DNA from: Microbulbifer sp. TB1203
GTDB taxonomy: Bacteria; Pseudomonadota; Gammaproteobacteria; Pseudomonadales; Cellvibrionaceae
DNA length: 64,000 nucleotides
Assembly: GCF_030997045.1 (NCBI RefSeq)
Contig: NZ_CP116899.1
Span: 3,434,001 to 3,498,000 of the forward strand
Direction: 5' to 3'
Position 1 is the first letter of the stretch. The number at the start of each line of letters is the position of its first letter. Of this stretch, positions 17,553 through 26,506 are shown one piece after another. A program made the position numbers and the translations under genes. The notes under the pieces were generated by a model. That model saw only the letters and a program-made list of their open reading frames with translations. It did not search any database and was not told where the DNA came from.

Positions 17553-17641
17553 TGTAGGAGCGGCCGTTGGCCGCGATCGGTATGTGCCACTAGCAAAGCT
17601 GATAGCGGCCAACGGCGGATGGCCGCCCCGCCGCTCCTACA
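17553..17641. repeat. REP-like hairpin, family B, copy 1
   Basis: TGTAGGAGCGGCCGTTGGCC at one end pairs with the inverted copy ending CCGCTCCTACA at the other, with GCGGCC blocks inside. A related copy lies at 19711-19800. Confidence 0.8.
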
Positions 17642-17677
17642 GAGAGAGGTATCGTCGCGGCCCGTGGGCGCCGGGCC

Positions 17678-18247
17678 TCAGCCGGCTGCCACCCTGTCCC
17701 GCCACTCGACCGAAGTCAGGCGATACAGGCAGTGGCGACGCAGCGGGCTGCCGGCCGGAACTCGGGGATGCTCGAATATTTGCGGGTCCTCGCGCATACC
17801 CAAGCGCTGCATTACCCGCTGCGAGCGGATATTCTGCAACGCGGTGAATGAGACCACTTCCCGCAGCTGCAGTTCTTCGAATGCAACGCAAAGTGCCGCA
17901 TTCGCCGCCTCGCTGGCATAGCCGCGCCCCCAATAGGAAGACGCCAGGCGCCAGCCGATTTCCACGCAGGGAGAGAACGGCAACTCAGGAGGCGCGTGTT
18001 GCAGGCCGACGAAGCCGATAAATTTTCCGTCCTGCCGGCGCTCGACCGCCCAAAAACCCCAGCCGTGTTCGGCGATATGCGCGCTCAGGCGATCCACAGA
18101 GGCATCGCTCGCGGCCCGGTTCAGGATTGCGGGGAAGTATTCCATTACCTGCGGGTCCGCATTCAACTCGGCAAAGGGCGTGCGGTCCTCATCGCGCCAC
18201 TGGCGTAGCAGCAGGCGGTCGGTTTGCGGTTCAATCAAATTATTCAT
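17678..18247 (-). CDS. GNAT acetyltransferase, RimJ/RimL-like
   Basis: This is a 189-residue GNAT-fold N-acetyltransferase. The N-terminal TDRLLLRQWRDEDR and the acetyl-CoA-binding SSYWGRGYASEAA, followed by NIRSQRVMQRLGM, are typical of the RimJ/RimL subgroup that acetylates protein or small-molecule amines. An upstream in-frame codon would add 30 residues encoded by a REP hairpin, so I placed the start at the ATG of MNNLIEPQ. The true substrate is unknown. Confidence 0.85.
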   Translation of the reverse strand: MNNLIEPQTDRLLLRQWRDEDRTPFAELNADPQVMEYFPAILNRAASDASVDRLSAHIAEHGWGFWAVERRQDGKFIGFVGLQHAPPELPFSPCVEIGWRLASSYWGRGYASEAANAALCVAFEELQLREVVSFTALQNIRSQRVMQRLGMREDPQIFEHPRVPAGSPLRRHCLYRLTSVEWRDRVAAG

Positions 18248-18257
18248 ATTGCTCGAT

Positions 18258-18312
18258 GTAGGGTGCGCCGCGCGCACCGCTTTGCTCCGATGGTGCGCGC
18301 GGCGCACCCTAC
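18258..18312. repeat. REP-like hairpin, family C
   Basis: GTAGGGTGCGCCGCGCGCACC and its near-exact inverted copy ending GGCGCACCCTAC form a strong GC-rich hairpin. It lies between two GNAT genes and overlaps the stop region of the second. Confidence 0.8.
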
Positions 18313-18797
18313 GCAATAAAGTTTTCCGAGGGCGCAATCATATAGGCGCAGCCCGCGAGCCAGTCGTGTGGCTCGGGATACTCGGCCTGCCGGAAGCCGA
18401 GTTTTTTATACAGCCTTTGCGCCGGAGTGTTGTCCTTCAGCACAAACAGCGAGCACTCCTTGGCATCCAGTTGGCCGCAGCCCTGTTGCACCAGCTTCGC
18501 TATCAGTGCTCTCCCTAACCCAGCACCGCGATGTTGCGGCGAGACGATCAGCCTGCCCAGGTGGCAGCGGCCCAGGCGGCCGTAGTACTGGCCGAAGCCG
18601 AGCAGCTCGCGCTCTGCATTTACCAACGCATGGCTGGGCAGCTCCCGCCAGCGGCAGTCCTCGAAAAAAGTCTGCTCGGTAAACGGGAAGCGGAACTGCG
18701 GCCCACCCCACTGCAGGCACTGGCGGCGGTCCGGCAGCCAGGTCATCAGGGTTTTCAGTTGGCTGTCCGTCGCGGGTTCGAGTCGAAAGCCTTTCAC
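18309..18797 (-). CDS. GNAT acetyltransferase
   Basis: This 162-residue GNAT protein carries the acetyl-CoA motif VSPQHRGAGLGRALIAKLV and the downstream NTPAQRLYKKLGFR. I chose the GTG at 18797 because GGAGG lies six bases upstream; a TTG five codons earlier lacks a good site. The stop codon overlaps the family C repeat, so the last few residues (SENFIA) are partly encoded by repeat sequence. Substrate unknown. Confidence 0.8.
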   Translation of the reverse strand: MKGFRLEPATDSQLKTLMTWLPDRRQCLQWGGPQFRFPFTEQTFFEDCRWRELPSHALVNAERELLGFGQYYGRLGRCHLGRLIVSPQHRGAGLGRALIAKLVQQGCGQLDAKECSLFVLKDNTPAQRLYKKLGFRQAEYPEPHDWLAGCAYMIAPSENFIA

Positions 18798-18819
18798 GGG
18801 GCACCTCCGCAATGCGTTT

Positions 18820-18889
18820 CGTCGTTCCGGCGCGCAAGCCGGAACCCAGGGGCTACGAGCTGGATACCGGCCTACGCCGGTATGACGAG
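18820..18889. repeat. REP-like repeat, family D, copy 1
   Basis: CGTCGTTCCGGCGCGCAAGC through CCGGTATGACG: two small hairpins (TTCCGGC/GCCGGAA and ATACCGGC/GCCGGTAT) in the arrangement seen in a repeat family widespread in proteobacteria. A related copy lies at 37505-37598. Confidence 0.75.
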
Positions 18890-18917
18890 TCTATGAGAGT
18901 TCAATCCAAGATAGAGT

Positions 18918-19376
18918 TCAAGGTTTCCTGCGGCTCGCCGCCAGCCAGCGGTCCAGCTGGTCGGCAAACGCCTTGCGGTCGCTCTGGCTGAGTGCCGGGG
19001 GGCCACCGGTGTGCACGCCGCTGGCGCGCATGGTGTCCATAAAATCGCGCATATTCAGCAGAGCGCGGATATTCGCCTTGGAGTAGCGCTCGCCGCGGGG
19101 GTTGAGGGCATCGCCGCCCTTGTCGATCACCTCCGCCGCCAAGGGGATATCGCTGGTGATTACCAGGTCGCCGGCCTCGCAGCGTTTCACGATTTCGTTG
19201 TCGGCCACGTCGAAACCCGAACTCACCTGTAGCGATTTGACAAAGCGCGATGGCGGTACACGCACCGGCTGGTTGGCCACCAGCGTCATTTCCGTCTGTG
19301 TGCGCTCGGCGGCACGGAACAGGATTTCCTTGATCACCACGGGGCAGGCGTCGGCATCGACCCAGATTTTCGCCAT
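18918..19376 (-). CDS. YaiI/YqxD family (DUF188) protein
   Basis: This 152-residue protein belongs to the YaiI/YqxD family, a PIN-like fold of unknown biochemical role. Signatures are IWVDADACPVVIKEIL at the start, DLVITSDIPLAAEVI in the middle and NPRGERYS towards the end. The ATG at 19376 is chosen over one 11 codons earlier, because the family begins MAKIWVDADACP and GAGAGGT precedes it. Confidence 0.9.
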   Translation of the reverse strand: MAKIWVDADACPVVIKEILFRAAERTQTEMTLVANQPVRVPPSRFVKSLQVSSGFDVADNEIVKRCEAGDLVITSDIPLAAEVIDKGGDALNPRGERYSKANIRALLNMRDFMDTMRASGVHTGGPPALSQSDRKAFADQLDRWLAASRRKP

Positions 19377-19383
19377 CAGTTTT

Positions 19384-19611
19384 CTACCTCTCGATGCAGT
19401 TCTCTTCATTGCGATCCGGCGGCGCGCCCTGGTCGCATTTCTTGCAGTTTAATAAATAGCCGAGCATGGCGTTGCGCCCGGACTCGCTGGTGACCCAGGG
19501 CCGGTTGGTCCAGGGCGGGTTGTGACGCACGTGCTGGTTGTGCCCGCAGGCCAGCTCCGCCACCCAGTGGTTTTCTTCGTCGCGGTGGTAGCCGGTGATG
19601 GGTTGTTGCAT
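19384..19611 (-). CDS. DUF3565 family small protein
   Basis: This 75-residue protein begins MQQPITGYHRDEENHWVAEL and contains CGHNQHVRHNPPWTNRPW and a C-terminal CKKC pair. These are the marks of the DUF3565 family, whose Cys and His residues suggest metal binding. It ends seven bases before the YaiI-family gene, so the two may be co-transcribed. Its function is not known. Confidence 0.85.
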   Translation of the reverse strand: MQQPITGYHRDEENHWVAELACGHNQHVRHNPPWTNRPWVTSESGRNAMLGYLLNCKKCDQGAPPDRNEENCIER

Positions 19612-19710
19612 GGGGACTCGGCCCGGCTGGAGTTTGTCGGGCCAGTTATAGCTAATTGGGGCGGGGATGTATATGTGGAGCTGGTTCCGCCGCGCCGGAA
19701 TGACCCTTTT

Positions 19711-19800
19711 GTAGGAGCGGCGGGGCGGCCATCCGCCCATGGCCGCGATCGGAGTTCAGTAGAATCCCGGAGACTGATCGCGGCCATGGGCCGCTCCTAC
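19711..19800. repeat. REP-like hairpin, family B, copy 2
   Basis: GTAGGAGCGGCGGGGCGGCC at one end and GGCCGCTCCTAC at the other, with GGCCGCGATC inverted inside. Same family as 17553-17641. Confidence 0.8.
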
Positions 19801-19814
19801 AATCAGTGGGAAGA

Positions 19815-20543
19815 TTAGTTTTCATGGGTTTCGGGGACACCGAAGCGGATAAAGCTGGTGGCGGTCAGGCGGCCGGTGCGGGGGTCGGCGCTGAGGCCGC
19901 AGTGGGGATCGATATTGCCGGAGTGCAGCTGGTTGCCGCGGTAGATAAGCGCGCGGTTGAAGCACGCATCGATGCAGGCGATCTGCTCGAACAGTTCGCT
20001 GTCTCCGTCGAGGTAACCCGGCGCCGGCGGCGAGGCCATTACCTGGCGCTTGAGCTGGGCGGCGTAGCCGTGCAGTCGCTCACCGTCGATAAATTCGAAG
20101 CCACTGGCGCGGTGGCGATAGAAAGCGGTGCCGCCGAACTGCGGCGGGCACAGGTAGTGCACCACTGCCAGCTGGCTCGGGTCGCTGGTGTCGAAGTGCG
20201 GCAGCCGCTGGATGGGCCGCAGCTGCTGCGGTGGCGTGGTGGCAATGGACAGCGCGCACAGCAGCGGTTGGGCGCGGGCGCCGGGCGGCAGTTCGAACAC
20301 CTCGCGCAGAACCCGGTCGAGCGCCTCGCACAGCTTCTCCGCGTAGGCCTGGGGCAGCGGCTTGCGGACTCCCGGATAGTAGTCACCACCCCGCGCGCGG
20401 AAAGGCGGCGCGTCCGCGGCGAATTCCACCAGCGATTCCGGTTCCGCCGCCAAGCCGTCGATCACCAGCAGTGGCTGACGCTCGTCGCCCAGGCTGGCCA
20501 CCTGGATCTTCGGCACCGCGGCGCAGTGAAAATTGACTTCCAT
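19815..20543 (-). CDS. DUF6445 family protein, 2OG-oxygenase-like
   Basis: This 242-residue protein is found in TonB receptor/halogenase clusters (DUF6445). HFDTSDP followed much later by LHSGN and TGRLTATSFIRF looks like the HxD...H...R arrangement of 2-oxoglutarate/Fe(II) dioxygenases. That suggests a hydroxylase, but this is inference. I placed the start at MEVNFHC, because the longer frame would run into sapC. It is the last gene of the receptor-halogenase-sapC run. Confidence 0.7.
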   Translation of the reverse strand: MEVNFHCAAVPKIQVASLGDERQPLLVIDGLAAEPESLVEFAADAPPFRARGGDYYPGVRKPLPQAYAEKLCEALDRVLREVFELPPGARAQPLLCALSIATTPPQQLRPIQRLPHFDTSDPSQLAVVHYLCPPQFGGTAFYRHRASGFEFIDGERLHGYAAQLKRQVMASPPAPGYLDGDSELFEQIACIDACFNRALIYRGNQLHSGNIDPHCGLSADPRTGRLTATSFIRFGVPETHEN

Positions 20544-20559
20544 CTGCGCGGCCCCGCGA

Positions 20560-21291
20560 CTAGGATTCTGCGACCGCTGCTTCCCGGGCATTTTTGCGCT
20601 CTATCAGCGAATAGATATGTCCCAGGGAGGTGAGCATGCTGTAAATATGGCCGAGCATGCCGGCGGCGCTCAGCTGCTGTAGTGGCTCGCCGCCAAGCCC
20701 CCTGAGTTTTTCCTCGTCCACCGTGTAGAGGCCCTCTACCCGCCGGAAATCGCCGCTGGCAAAGGTCACTTCCAGGCGCATCGGCGTGATCAATTCCAGT
20801 TCCTGCAGACAGCGGACCAGCTCCTCGCTCTGTTTTTCCCCGTCGAGCAGCTGCCCCAGAACCCCCTGCATTCTTTCCAGGTAGGGGCTGCCGCGGCCCT
20901 CATCGTCGAACAGTGCCTCCGTCGATTCCCGCCCCGGTTGCCGCTGCACGCAGGGACTGTCCTCGTCGATACACACCAGCGGCTGGCTGTTTTCATCGGT
21001 GCCGACAAAAAACGGCTGCCGGATAATATTCAGCGGCGTGTACAGCGACTGCCAGCGGTCCCCGTTCCAATACAGGTTTTCCCCTTCGGCAAAACCAAAC
21101 AGCGCGGCGCAGACAAAGCGGCCGGTTTCCGCATTTTTGGTCAGCACTATCGGATAGTCGATCGCCAGCTTCAGGAATTCGCTCGGCATCACCGGCACCA
21201 TGCGCAGGGACGCGGCCTGCCGCTCTATCCCGGCGGTATCTATGCGGATGTCCCGGTGCAGTTCGCTGTTCAGTGCTACCAGCCTGGCCAT
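20560..21291 (-). CDS. sapC: SapC family protein
   Basis: This 243-residue protein is of the SapC family (PF07277 type), first seen in Campylobacter surface-layer loci but common next to TonB receptors and flavin halogenases in marine bacteria. The N-terminal half (FLKLAIDYPIVLTKNAETG, ALFGF, ENLYWNGDRWQ, YTPLNIIRQPFF) is diagnostic. There is no signal peptide. It lies between the halogenase and DUF6445 genes. Function in these clusters is unproven. Confidence 0.85.
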   Translation of the reverse strand: MARLVALNSELHRDIRIDTAGIERQAASLRMVPVMPSEFLKLAIDYPIVLTKNAETGRFVCAALFGFAEGENLYWNGDRWQSLYTPLNIIRQPFFVGTDENSQPLVCIDEDSPCVQRQPGRESTEALFDDEGRGSPYLERMQGVLGQLLDGEKQSEELVRCLQELELITPMRLEVTFASGDFRRVEGLYTVDEEKLRGLGGEPLQQLSAAGMLGHIYSMLTSLGHIYSLIERKNAREAAVAES

Positions 21292-21320
21292 ATTGCTTGC
21301 CTCTTTTTTAATGAACCGAA

Positions 21321-22868
21321 TCAGATCGCCTGCAACCCATACTGGTGAATCCGCTCCAGCAATTCCCGGTGTTTCGGCAGTACGGCCAGTGCGCGCTCGG
21401 TGGCCTTGCGGTTACTGGCGAAGTGTTCCGCTGCCGCCTGCTCCTCGCGCAGCCGGTGCGCCATGCCGTCGACGTCCGTCTCGAAGCCCATGCCGTAGAG
21501 CACATATTGATAGCTGGCCGCCGGAAACACTTCGTTGTTACTGGTGAAATCGCAGTCCCCCGGCGGCCGGTAGCGCCACAGGGCCAGCAGTTCCCGCAGG
21601 CTGTCCGGCACCCATGCCGGGTCGCGGTTATCGCGCCAGAAAGTGCTGTCTTCGCGCCTGCTGAGCAGGTAGTGCAGCTTGAGGAAGTCGACGATGCGGT
21701 CCCAGCGGTAGCGGAAGGTTTCATTGAAGCGGCGCGCGGTGATATCCATCACATCGCGGTGTGCCGGCAGCTGCTCGGCGATCATCTCCGCGGACAATTC
21801 CACCAGCACCAGTGCAGAGGCTTCCAGGGGTTCCAGGAAACCCGCCGACAGGCCCACCGCCACGCAGTTGTTGACCCAGAATTTTTCCCGGTGGCCGCTG
21901 TGGATCGGTATCTCGCGCACGGATAAATTCTCTATCCCCGGCCCCACATAATCGCGCAGACGCTGGTGCGCCTGTTCCCCGGTGGTGTGGCCGCTGGAGT
22001 ATACGTAGCCCACGCCGCGGCGGCGGGTGAGGCCGATATCCCAGATCCAGCCGGCGTCCCGGGCGGTGGAAATGGTGTGGCAGGCGATGGGATCGTCGGG
22101 ATTTTCATAGGGCACCTGTACCGCCAGTGCGCGATCGATAAACAGCACATCGCTGCGGTCGATAAACGGCACCTGGTAATGGCCACCCAACAAGCGCGAG
22201 GAAAAACCGCTGCAGTCCACGAACAGGTCCCCGGGCAACTCACCGGAATTGCGCGTGTTCAGCGAGGTGATATCGCCGTTGGCGGCGGTGTTGACCGACA
22301 GCACCTCGTCCCGCAGGTGACGCACCCCCAGATTCTGCGTGCAGTGGCGCTGCAGGAATTCGGCGAACTTGCCCGCATCCAGGTGGTAGGCGTAGTTGGC
22401 CACCGAGGTGTATTCCGGCGTGGTCATCTGCTTTGGCGCCAGGCCCCGCTCACACAACTGTTCCTGGTAACAGACCGCGTTGGAGAAGGACTGGCCCTGC
22501 GGCTTCAGTGAACGCTGCCAGTAGGGAACAAGGTCCATTTTCAGAAAGCCCTGGGGCAGTACCAGCGGGTGGTAGTAAAAGTCTTCCGCATCCCCGGTGA
22601 CCCAGCCCGCAAACCTGGCGCCCTGCTTGAAGGTGGCATCGCAGCTGCGCAGGAAATCGCTCTCGGAAATCCCCAGCTTGCGCAACGTCTTGCGCATGGT
22701 GGGCCAGGTACCCTCGCCCACGCCGACGGTGGGAATACCCGGGGCTTCGATCAGCGTGACCTGCACGCCGTCGTCTCCATGGCTGTGCATGGCGGCGATG
22801 CGCCCGGCGACGATCCAGCCGGCGGTACCGCCGCCTACCACTGTCACGGATTTTGTCGGTTTGTTCAT
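21321..22868 (-). CDS. Flavin-dependent tryptophan halogenase-like protein
   Basis: This 515-residue protein belongs to the tryptophan 7-halogenase family. It has the FAD motif VTVVGGGTAGW at the N-terminus, the segment SCDATFKQGARF with a lysine at the expected catalytic place, and GWIWDIGL where classical enzymes have WxWxIP; here the proline is glycine. It needs reduced FAD and halide. In this genomic setting (TonB receptor, SapC, DUF6445, FecIR) the natural substrate is unknown. The chosen start, MNKPTKSVTVV, avoids upstream sequence inside a REP element. Confidence 0.88.
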   Translation of the reverse strand: MNKPTKSVTVVGGGTAGWIVAGRIAAMHSHGDDGVQVTLIEAPGIPTVGVGEGTWPTMRKTLRKLGISESDFLRSCDATFKQGARFAGWVTGDAEDFYYHPLVLPQGFLKMDLVPYWQRSLKPQGQSFSNAVCYQEQLCERGLAPKQMTTPEYTSVANYAYHLDAGKFAEFLQRHCTQNLGVRHLRDEVLSVNTAANGDITSLNTRNSGELPGDLFVDCSGFSSRLLGGHYQVPFIDRSDVLFIDRALAVQVPYENPDDPIACHTISTARDAGWIWDIGLTRRRGVGYVYSSGHTTGEQAHQRLRDYVGPGIENLSVREIPIHSGHREKFWVNNCVAVGLSAGFLEPLEASALVLVELSAEMIAEQLPAHRDVMDITARRFNETFRYRWDRIVDFLKLHYLLSRREDSTFWRDNRDPAWVPDSLRELLALWRYRPPGDCDFTSNNEVFPAASYQYVLYGMGFETDVDGMAHRLREEQAAAEHFASNRKATERALAVLPKHRELLERIHQYGLQAI

Positions 22869-22912
22869 GGCCGATCTCGTTATTGATTTATCAAGCAGAC
22901 TATTGCTCCGTT

Positions 22913-22983
22913 GTAGGATGGGCAAAGCGCAGCGTGCCCATCTTCCGGGGCTTGATGGGCACGCTGCGCTTTGCCCATCCTAC
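22913..22983. repeat. REP-like hairpin, family A, copy 2
   Basis: GTAGGATGGGCAAAGCGCAG at one end and the inverted copy CTGCGCTTTGCCCATCCTAC at the other; 20-base arms. It stands between the TonB receptor and halogenase genes, where it may moderate read-through in the operon. Confidence 0.85.
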
Positions 22984-23001
22984 AAATTGCCCTGCCGGCT
23001 C

Positions 23002-26000
23002 TTAAAAGGTAGCGCGCAGGCCCAGCGCAAAGCGCCTGCCGCTGTCTTCCGCCAACAGGAAGTGGTTGTCGTAGCGCCCGTGCTTCAGCAACACCTCCTC
23101 GGTCAGGTTCAGGCCCTCGAAGAATATCGAAACACTGTCGTTGATGTCGTAGCTGGCGCTCATATCCCACTGCTGGTAATCGTCGACGAACGTGGGTTCG
23201 CCACTGACAGTCTGTACCAGTGACTGCAGGAACTCGTCGCGCCAGTTCCACGCCAGGCGCGCCTGGAAGGGGCCCTTCTCGTAGAAGCCCACCAGGTTGA
23301 AGGAGTCGCTCAGGCCGGTGAGCGCGAAGGTCTGGGTCACGTCGTCAACATCCAGTTCCGCATCGCTGTCCACCAGGGTCGCATTGGCGATAACCCCGAA
23401 GCCGGTGTCGCCGAAACTGTGCTGCACCGCCAGCTCCAGGCCGTCCACCTGGGCGCTCTCACCGTTGCTCGGCTTGGTGAGGGTGAACGTCGCCACGCTG
23501 TCGTTTGGATCCACCGCGTTCTGCGGGTCCTCGCCCGGGGCTATGCCGGTGACATCGCCGGTGGACGGGTCGGTCACCAGCTCGCCGGCGCTGTTGGTGA
23601 AGGTCTGGTCCTCGGTGGTGCTGATAATGAAGTTCTCCACATCCTTGCGGAAGTAACCCACCGAGACGTAGCTGCTGTCGCCGTAGTAGTACTCCAGGGA
23701 CAGGTCGAGGTTGTCGGAGGCGAAGGGCTCCAGTTCCTGGTTGCCGGAACTGGACCGCAGGTTGCCGCCCTGGCGGGTGGTGTTGATCACCGTGACCGGC
23801 GACAGCTGATCCAGGGTCGGGCGGGTCAGGCTGCGCGAGGCGGCGAAGCGGGCCACCAGCGAATCGGTGATATCCAGCTTCACGTCCATATTCGGCAGCA
23901 CTGAGTGGTAGCTGGAGTCGGCGCTGAGGGGCTGGGCTTCACCCACTACCGCCTGCAGTTCGGTCAGGTCGAGAATATCCAGGCGCTCCAGCGGCGACTC
24001 GGTGCCCTCTACGGCGACGTCGGTGCTCTCCACGCGCACGCCGGTGTGTGCGGTCAGCGGCATGCCCGCCAGCTCGCCGGCGAATTCCAGCTCCAGGTAG
24101 CCGGCGAGTATGTCTTCCTCCACCTCGTAGGAGTTGTTGCGGCGCACCGCGTCGTAACTGATCCCGGCAATATTCTCCAGGTAGGCAAACAGCTGCTCGC
24201 CGTCGTGGGCCAGCCACTGGGTGGTGAGATTTTCGCTGCCGCTGACGTCGCCGAGGAAGCCGGAGCCGGCGTCGAATACGGACAGGAATTCGTCGGGGAT
24301 ATCGACACCCTCCGGGTAACCGCAAAAGGTGCAGTGCACGCCGTTGGCCTCATCGGTGAGGCGCACGTTGCTCTTGGTCTGGGTGGAGTAGAGCAGGCCG
24401 AAGCTGGCGCGGGTGAGGCCGCTGCTGCTGCCCTCGTCCCAGACGCCGTCGATGTGGTACTGGTCCACCTGGTCGTCGGTGGCCCAGCCGCGGCGCAGCA
24501 TCACGTGGGCGCGGCCATTGCTCGGGTCCAGGTAGTCGCTCACCCCGGCCTGCACGCCGTCGGCATTGTTGATGGAGGGGTCGGCGGACTGGAACTCGCT
24601 GGAGTGCGGCAGTATCTGCCCCGGATGAATCTGCAGCCGCGAGCGGTTCAGGTAACCGATCAGCGAAAGCTGGTTCTCGCCGCCGTTGTTGCCGGCGCGC
24701 TCGGCACTGGAGGTGGAGGCGTCGAAGCTGAGGCTCAGGTTGTCACTCGCGGCCCACTGGGCGTTGATGCCGTACTGGGAGGTCTTGGTGAGGCGGTCGA
24801 ACTTCTTCGCGTGGAAGTCGGTGGCGTGGCCCACCTCCTGGAACAGGTCGATGGCGGTGCCGTTCTCGTCCAGCACGATATTTTCCAGGTTGTCGGCGGT
24901 GAACCAGTGGCCGAAGGAGGTGGCGTCGGTCTCGATATCGAAATCCGAGTAGATGCCGTCCAGGGTCACTTCCAGGTCGTCGGTGGGCGCGAACTGCAGC
25001 ACCAGGCTGCCGCCGGTGCGGGTGCGCTCCTCGAAGGTGACCTTGGTGTCGAAGTTCTGCGGAATAAAGGTATTCCCGGAGCGGCTGGCGGAATCGTCTA
25101 TCTCAGCCGGGTCCACGTTGTCCAGCACGTTGGCGAGCCAGCCGTCGGTCTGCCCCTGGTTCAGGCGGGTACTGCGTTCCTGGTGGGAAACCGCCAGCAG
25201 CACACCGAACTTTCCATCGGCGAAGGTATTACTCACCAGGCCGGAAATCTGCGGCGACGACTCCTCGCTGTTCTCGTCGTACAGGCTCTTGACGCTACCG
25301 GCGACCTTGAAGCCGTTGAAATCGAACGGCCGCGCGGTGGTCACATTCACCGTGGAGCCGACGCCGCCGGACTGCATCCGGGCGGTGGAGGTCTTGTGCA
25401 CCGCGATGCCCTTCACCAGCTCCGAGGCCAATGTGTCGAAGCTGAACTCCCGGCCCTGGTTCTCGGTGGCCATCTGGCGGCCGTTGACCAGCACGGTATT
25501 GAACTGCGGGCCGAAGCCGCGCACGGTGATCAATTGGCCCTCGCCGCCGGAGCGGTCGATGGAAACCCCGGTGATGCGCTGCAGCGATTCCGCGACATTG
25601 GTGTCGGGAAATTTGCCGATATCCTCCGCGGAGATGGCGTCCACCACGCCGCTGCCGTCGCGCTTGATATCCATGGCGCGCTGCAGACTGGCGCGGATGC
25701 CGGTCACCGATACTTCCTCGATGGTGCTCGGCTGCTGTGCATCATCGCTTTGCGCCTGGGCGCCGGCGCCGAACATGGAAGCCATGATCGACAGAATGGC
25801 GCTGGACAACTTGTTCTTTTTATACACTGTGCTCGACCCTCCAATGGGATGTCCTGCTGTTATCGTCAGCTGGCCATCGTCGCCCACCATTGCCTTGAGG
25901 CCGGTACCCCGAAGCAGAATCTCCACCGCTTCGTCGATCGGGTAGCTTCCCACCAGCCGCTGCGCACTGACTTCCCGCACTTTGTCGTAGGGAAAGATCA

Positions 26001-26238
26001 GGGTCACATCGGCCTGCTCGGCAAATTCCGTGAGCGCAATGTCCGCTCTCTGCCGGGGAATATTGAAGGGAGTTTTTTCGTGTAGGCGAGCGCCATCCGC
26101 CAGCAATGATGAGGAACTCATCATCAGCAGGCTGAAGGTCAAACACTGAAATAAAGCCCTGTCGTCTTTCCCGGACGCCACAATGTCAGCGGCGTGGTTG
26201 GAAGACGACTCGGCCGGAAATTTCCGCCATCGGGTCAC
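23002..26238 (-). CDS. TonB-dependent receptor with N-terminal STN signalling domain
   Basis: This 1078-residue outer-membrane receptor has several parts. An N-terminal hydrophobic signal lies at about residues 30-48, then an STN (secretin/TonB short) domain at about 57-125 (FAEQADVTLIFPYDKV, LLRGTGLKAM). A plug domain follows (EEVSVTGIRASLQRAMDIKR, FPDTNVAESLQRITGVSIDR, ITVRGFGPQFNTVLVNGR), then a 22-strand-type barrel ending LGLRATF. Between STN and plug lies a second signal-like stretch, NKLSSAILSIMASMFGAGAQ. FecI/FecR genes upstream indicate transmembrane signalling: ligand binding, STN-FecR contact, release of the sigma factor. The ligand is unknown; the neighbours argue against a simple siderophore. 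Confidence 0.92.
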   Translation of the reverse strand: MTRWRKFPAESSSNHAADIVASGKDDRALFQCLTFSLLMMSSSSLLADGARLHEKTPFNIPRQRADIALTEFAEQADVTLIFPYDKVREVSAQRLVGSYPIDEAVEILLRGTGLKAMVGDDGQLTITAGHPIGGSSTVYKKNKLSSAILSIMASMFGAGAQAQSDDAQQPSTIEEVSVTGIRASLQRAMDIKRDGSGVVDAISAEDIGKFPDTNVAESLQRITGVSIDRSGGEGQLITVRGFGPQFNTVLVNGRQMATENQGREFSFDTLASELVKGIAVHKTSTARMQSGGVGSTVNVTTARPFDFNGFKVAGSVKSLYDENSEESSPQISGLVSNTFADGKFGVLLAVSHQERSTRLNQGQTDGWLANVLDNVDPAEIDDSASRSGNTFIPQNFDTKVTFEERTRTGGSLVLQFAPTDDLEVTLDGIYSDFDIETDATSFGHWFTADNLENIVLDENGTAIDLFQEVGHATDFHAKKFDRLTKTSQYGINAQWAASDNLSLSFDASTSSAERAGNNGGENQLSLIGYLNRSRLQIHPGQILPHSSEFQSADPSINNADGVQAGVSDYLDPSNGRAHVMLRRGWATDDQVDQYHIDGVWDEGSSSGLTRASFGLLYSTQTKSNVRLTDEANGVHCTFCGYPEGVDIPDEFLSVFDAGSGFLGDVSGSENLTTQWLAHDGEQLFAYLENIAGISYDAVRRNNSYEVEEDILAGYLELEFAGELAGMPLTAHTGVRVESTDVAVEGTESPLERLDILDLTELQAVVGEAQPLSADSSYHSVLPNMDVKLDITDSLVARFAASRSLTRPTLDQLSPVTVINTTRQGGNLRSSSGNQELEPFASDNLDLSLEYYYGDSSYVSVGYFRKDVENFIISTTEDQTFTNSAGELVTDPSTGDVTGIAPGEDPQNAVDPNDSVATFTLTKPSNGESAQVDGLELAVQHSFGDTGFGVIANATLVDSDAELDVDDVTQTFALTGLSDSFNLVGFYEKGPFQARLAWNWRDEFLQSLVQTVSGEPTFVDDYQQWDMSASYDINDSVSIFFEGLNLTEEVLLKHGRYDNHFLLAEDSGRRFALGLRATF

Positions 26239-26506
26239 TGTTTTTAATGCATCTGGTTATTATTTTGTTGCCATGTAACTGCTCATCCCTGTGACACTAA
26301 GCCAAGGCCTGGGCGGCCCCGCTACCGGTAGTCGTTCGTTCAACAGCCTCATCGGCAATCGTTTCTCGAACGACTCCCGGCATCAGGGCCTTCGCATCAA
26401 GCTCCCGCATTCTTTCCCGAGTCCCGAGGGCGACTAGTTACCTTGCCATTTTCTTTATCGGGCGATTGAGAATCAGTCCGTAATTTTCACTGTTGTTCCA
26501 TACGGC

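Noticed and set aside
23905..26085. Long open frames opposite the TonB receptor, including one of over 700 codons
   Set aside because: They lie antisense to a clearly conserved gene; high GC keeps the opposite strand open. No motifs, and composition is typical of shadows.
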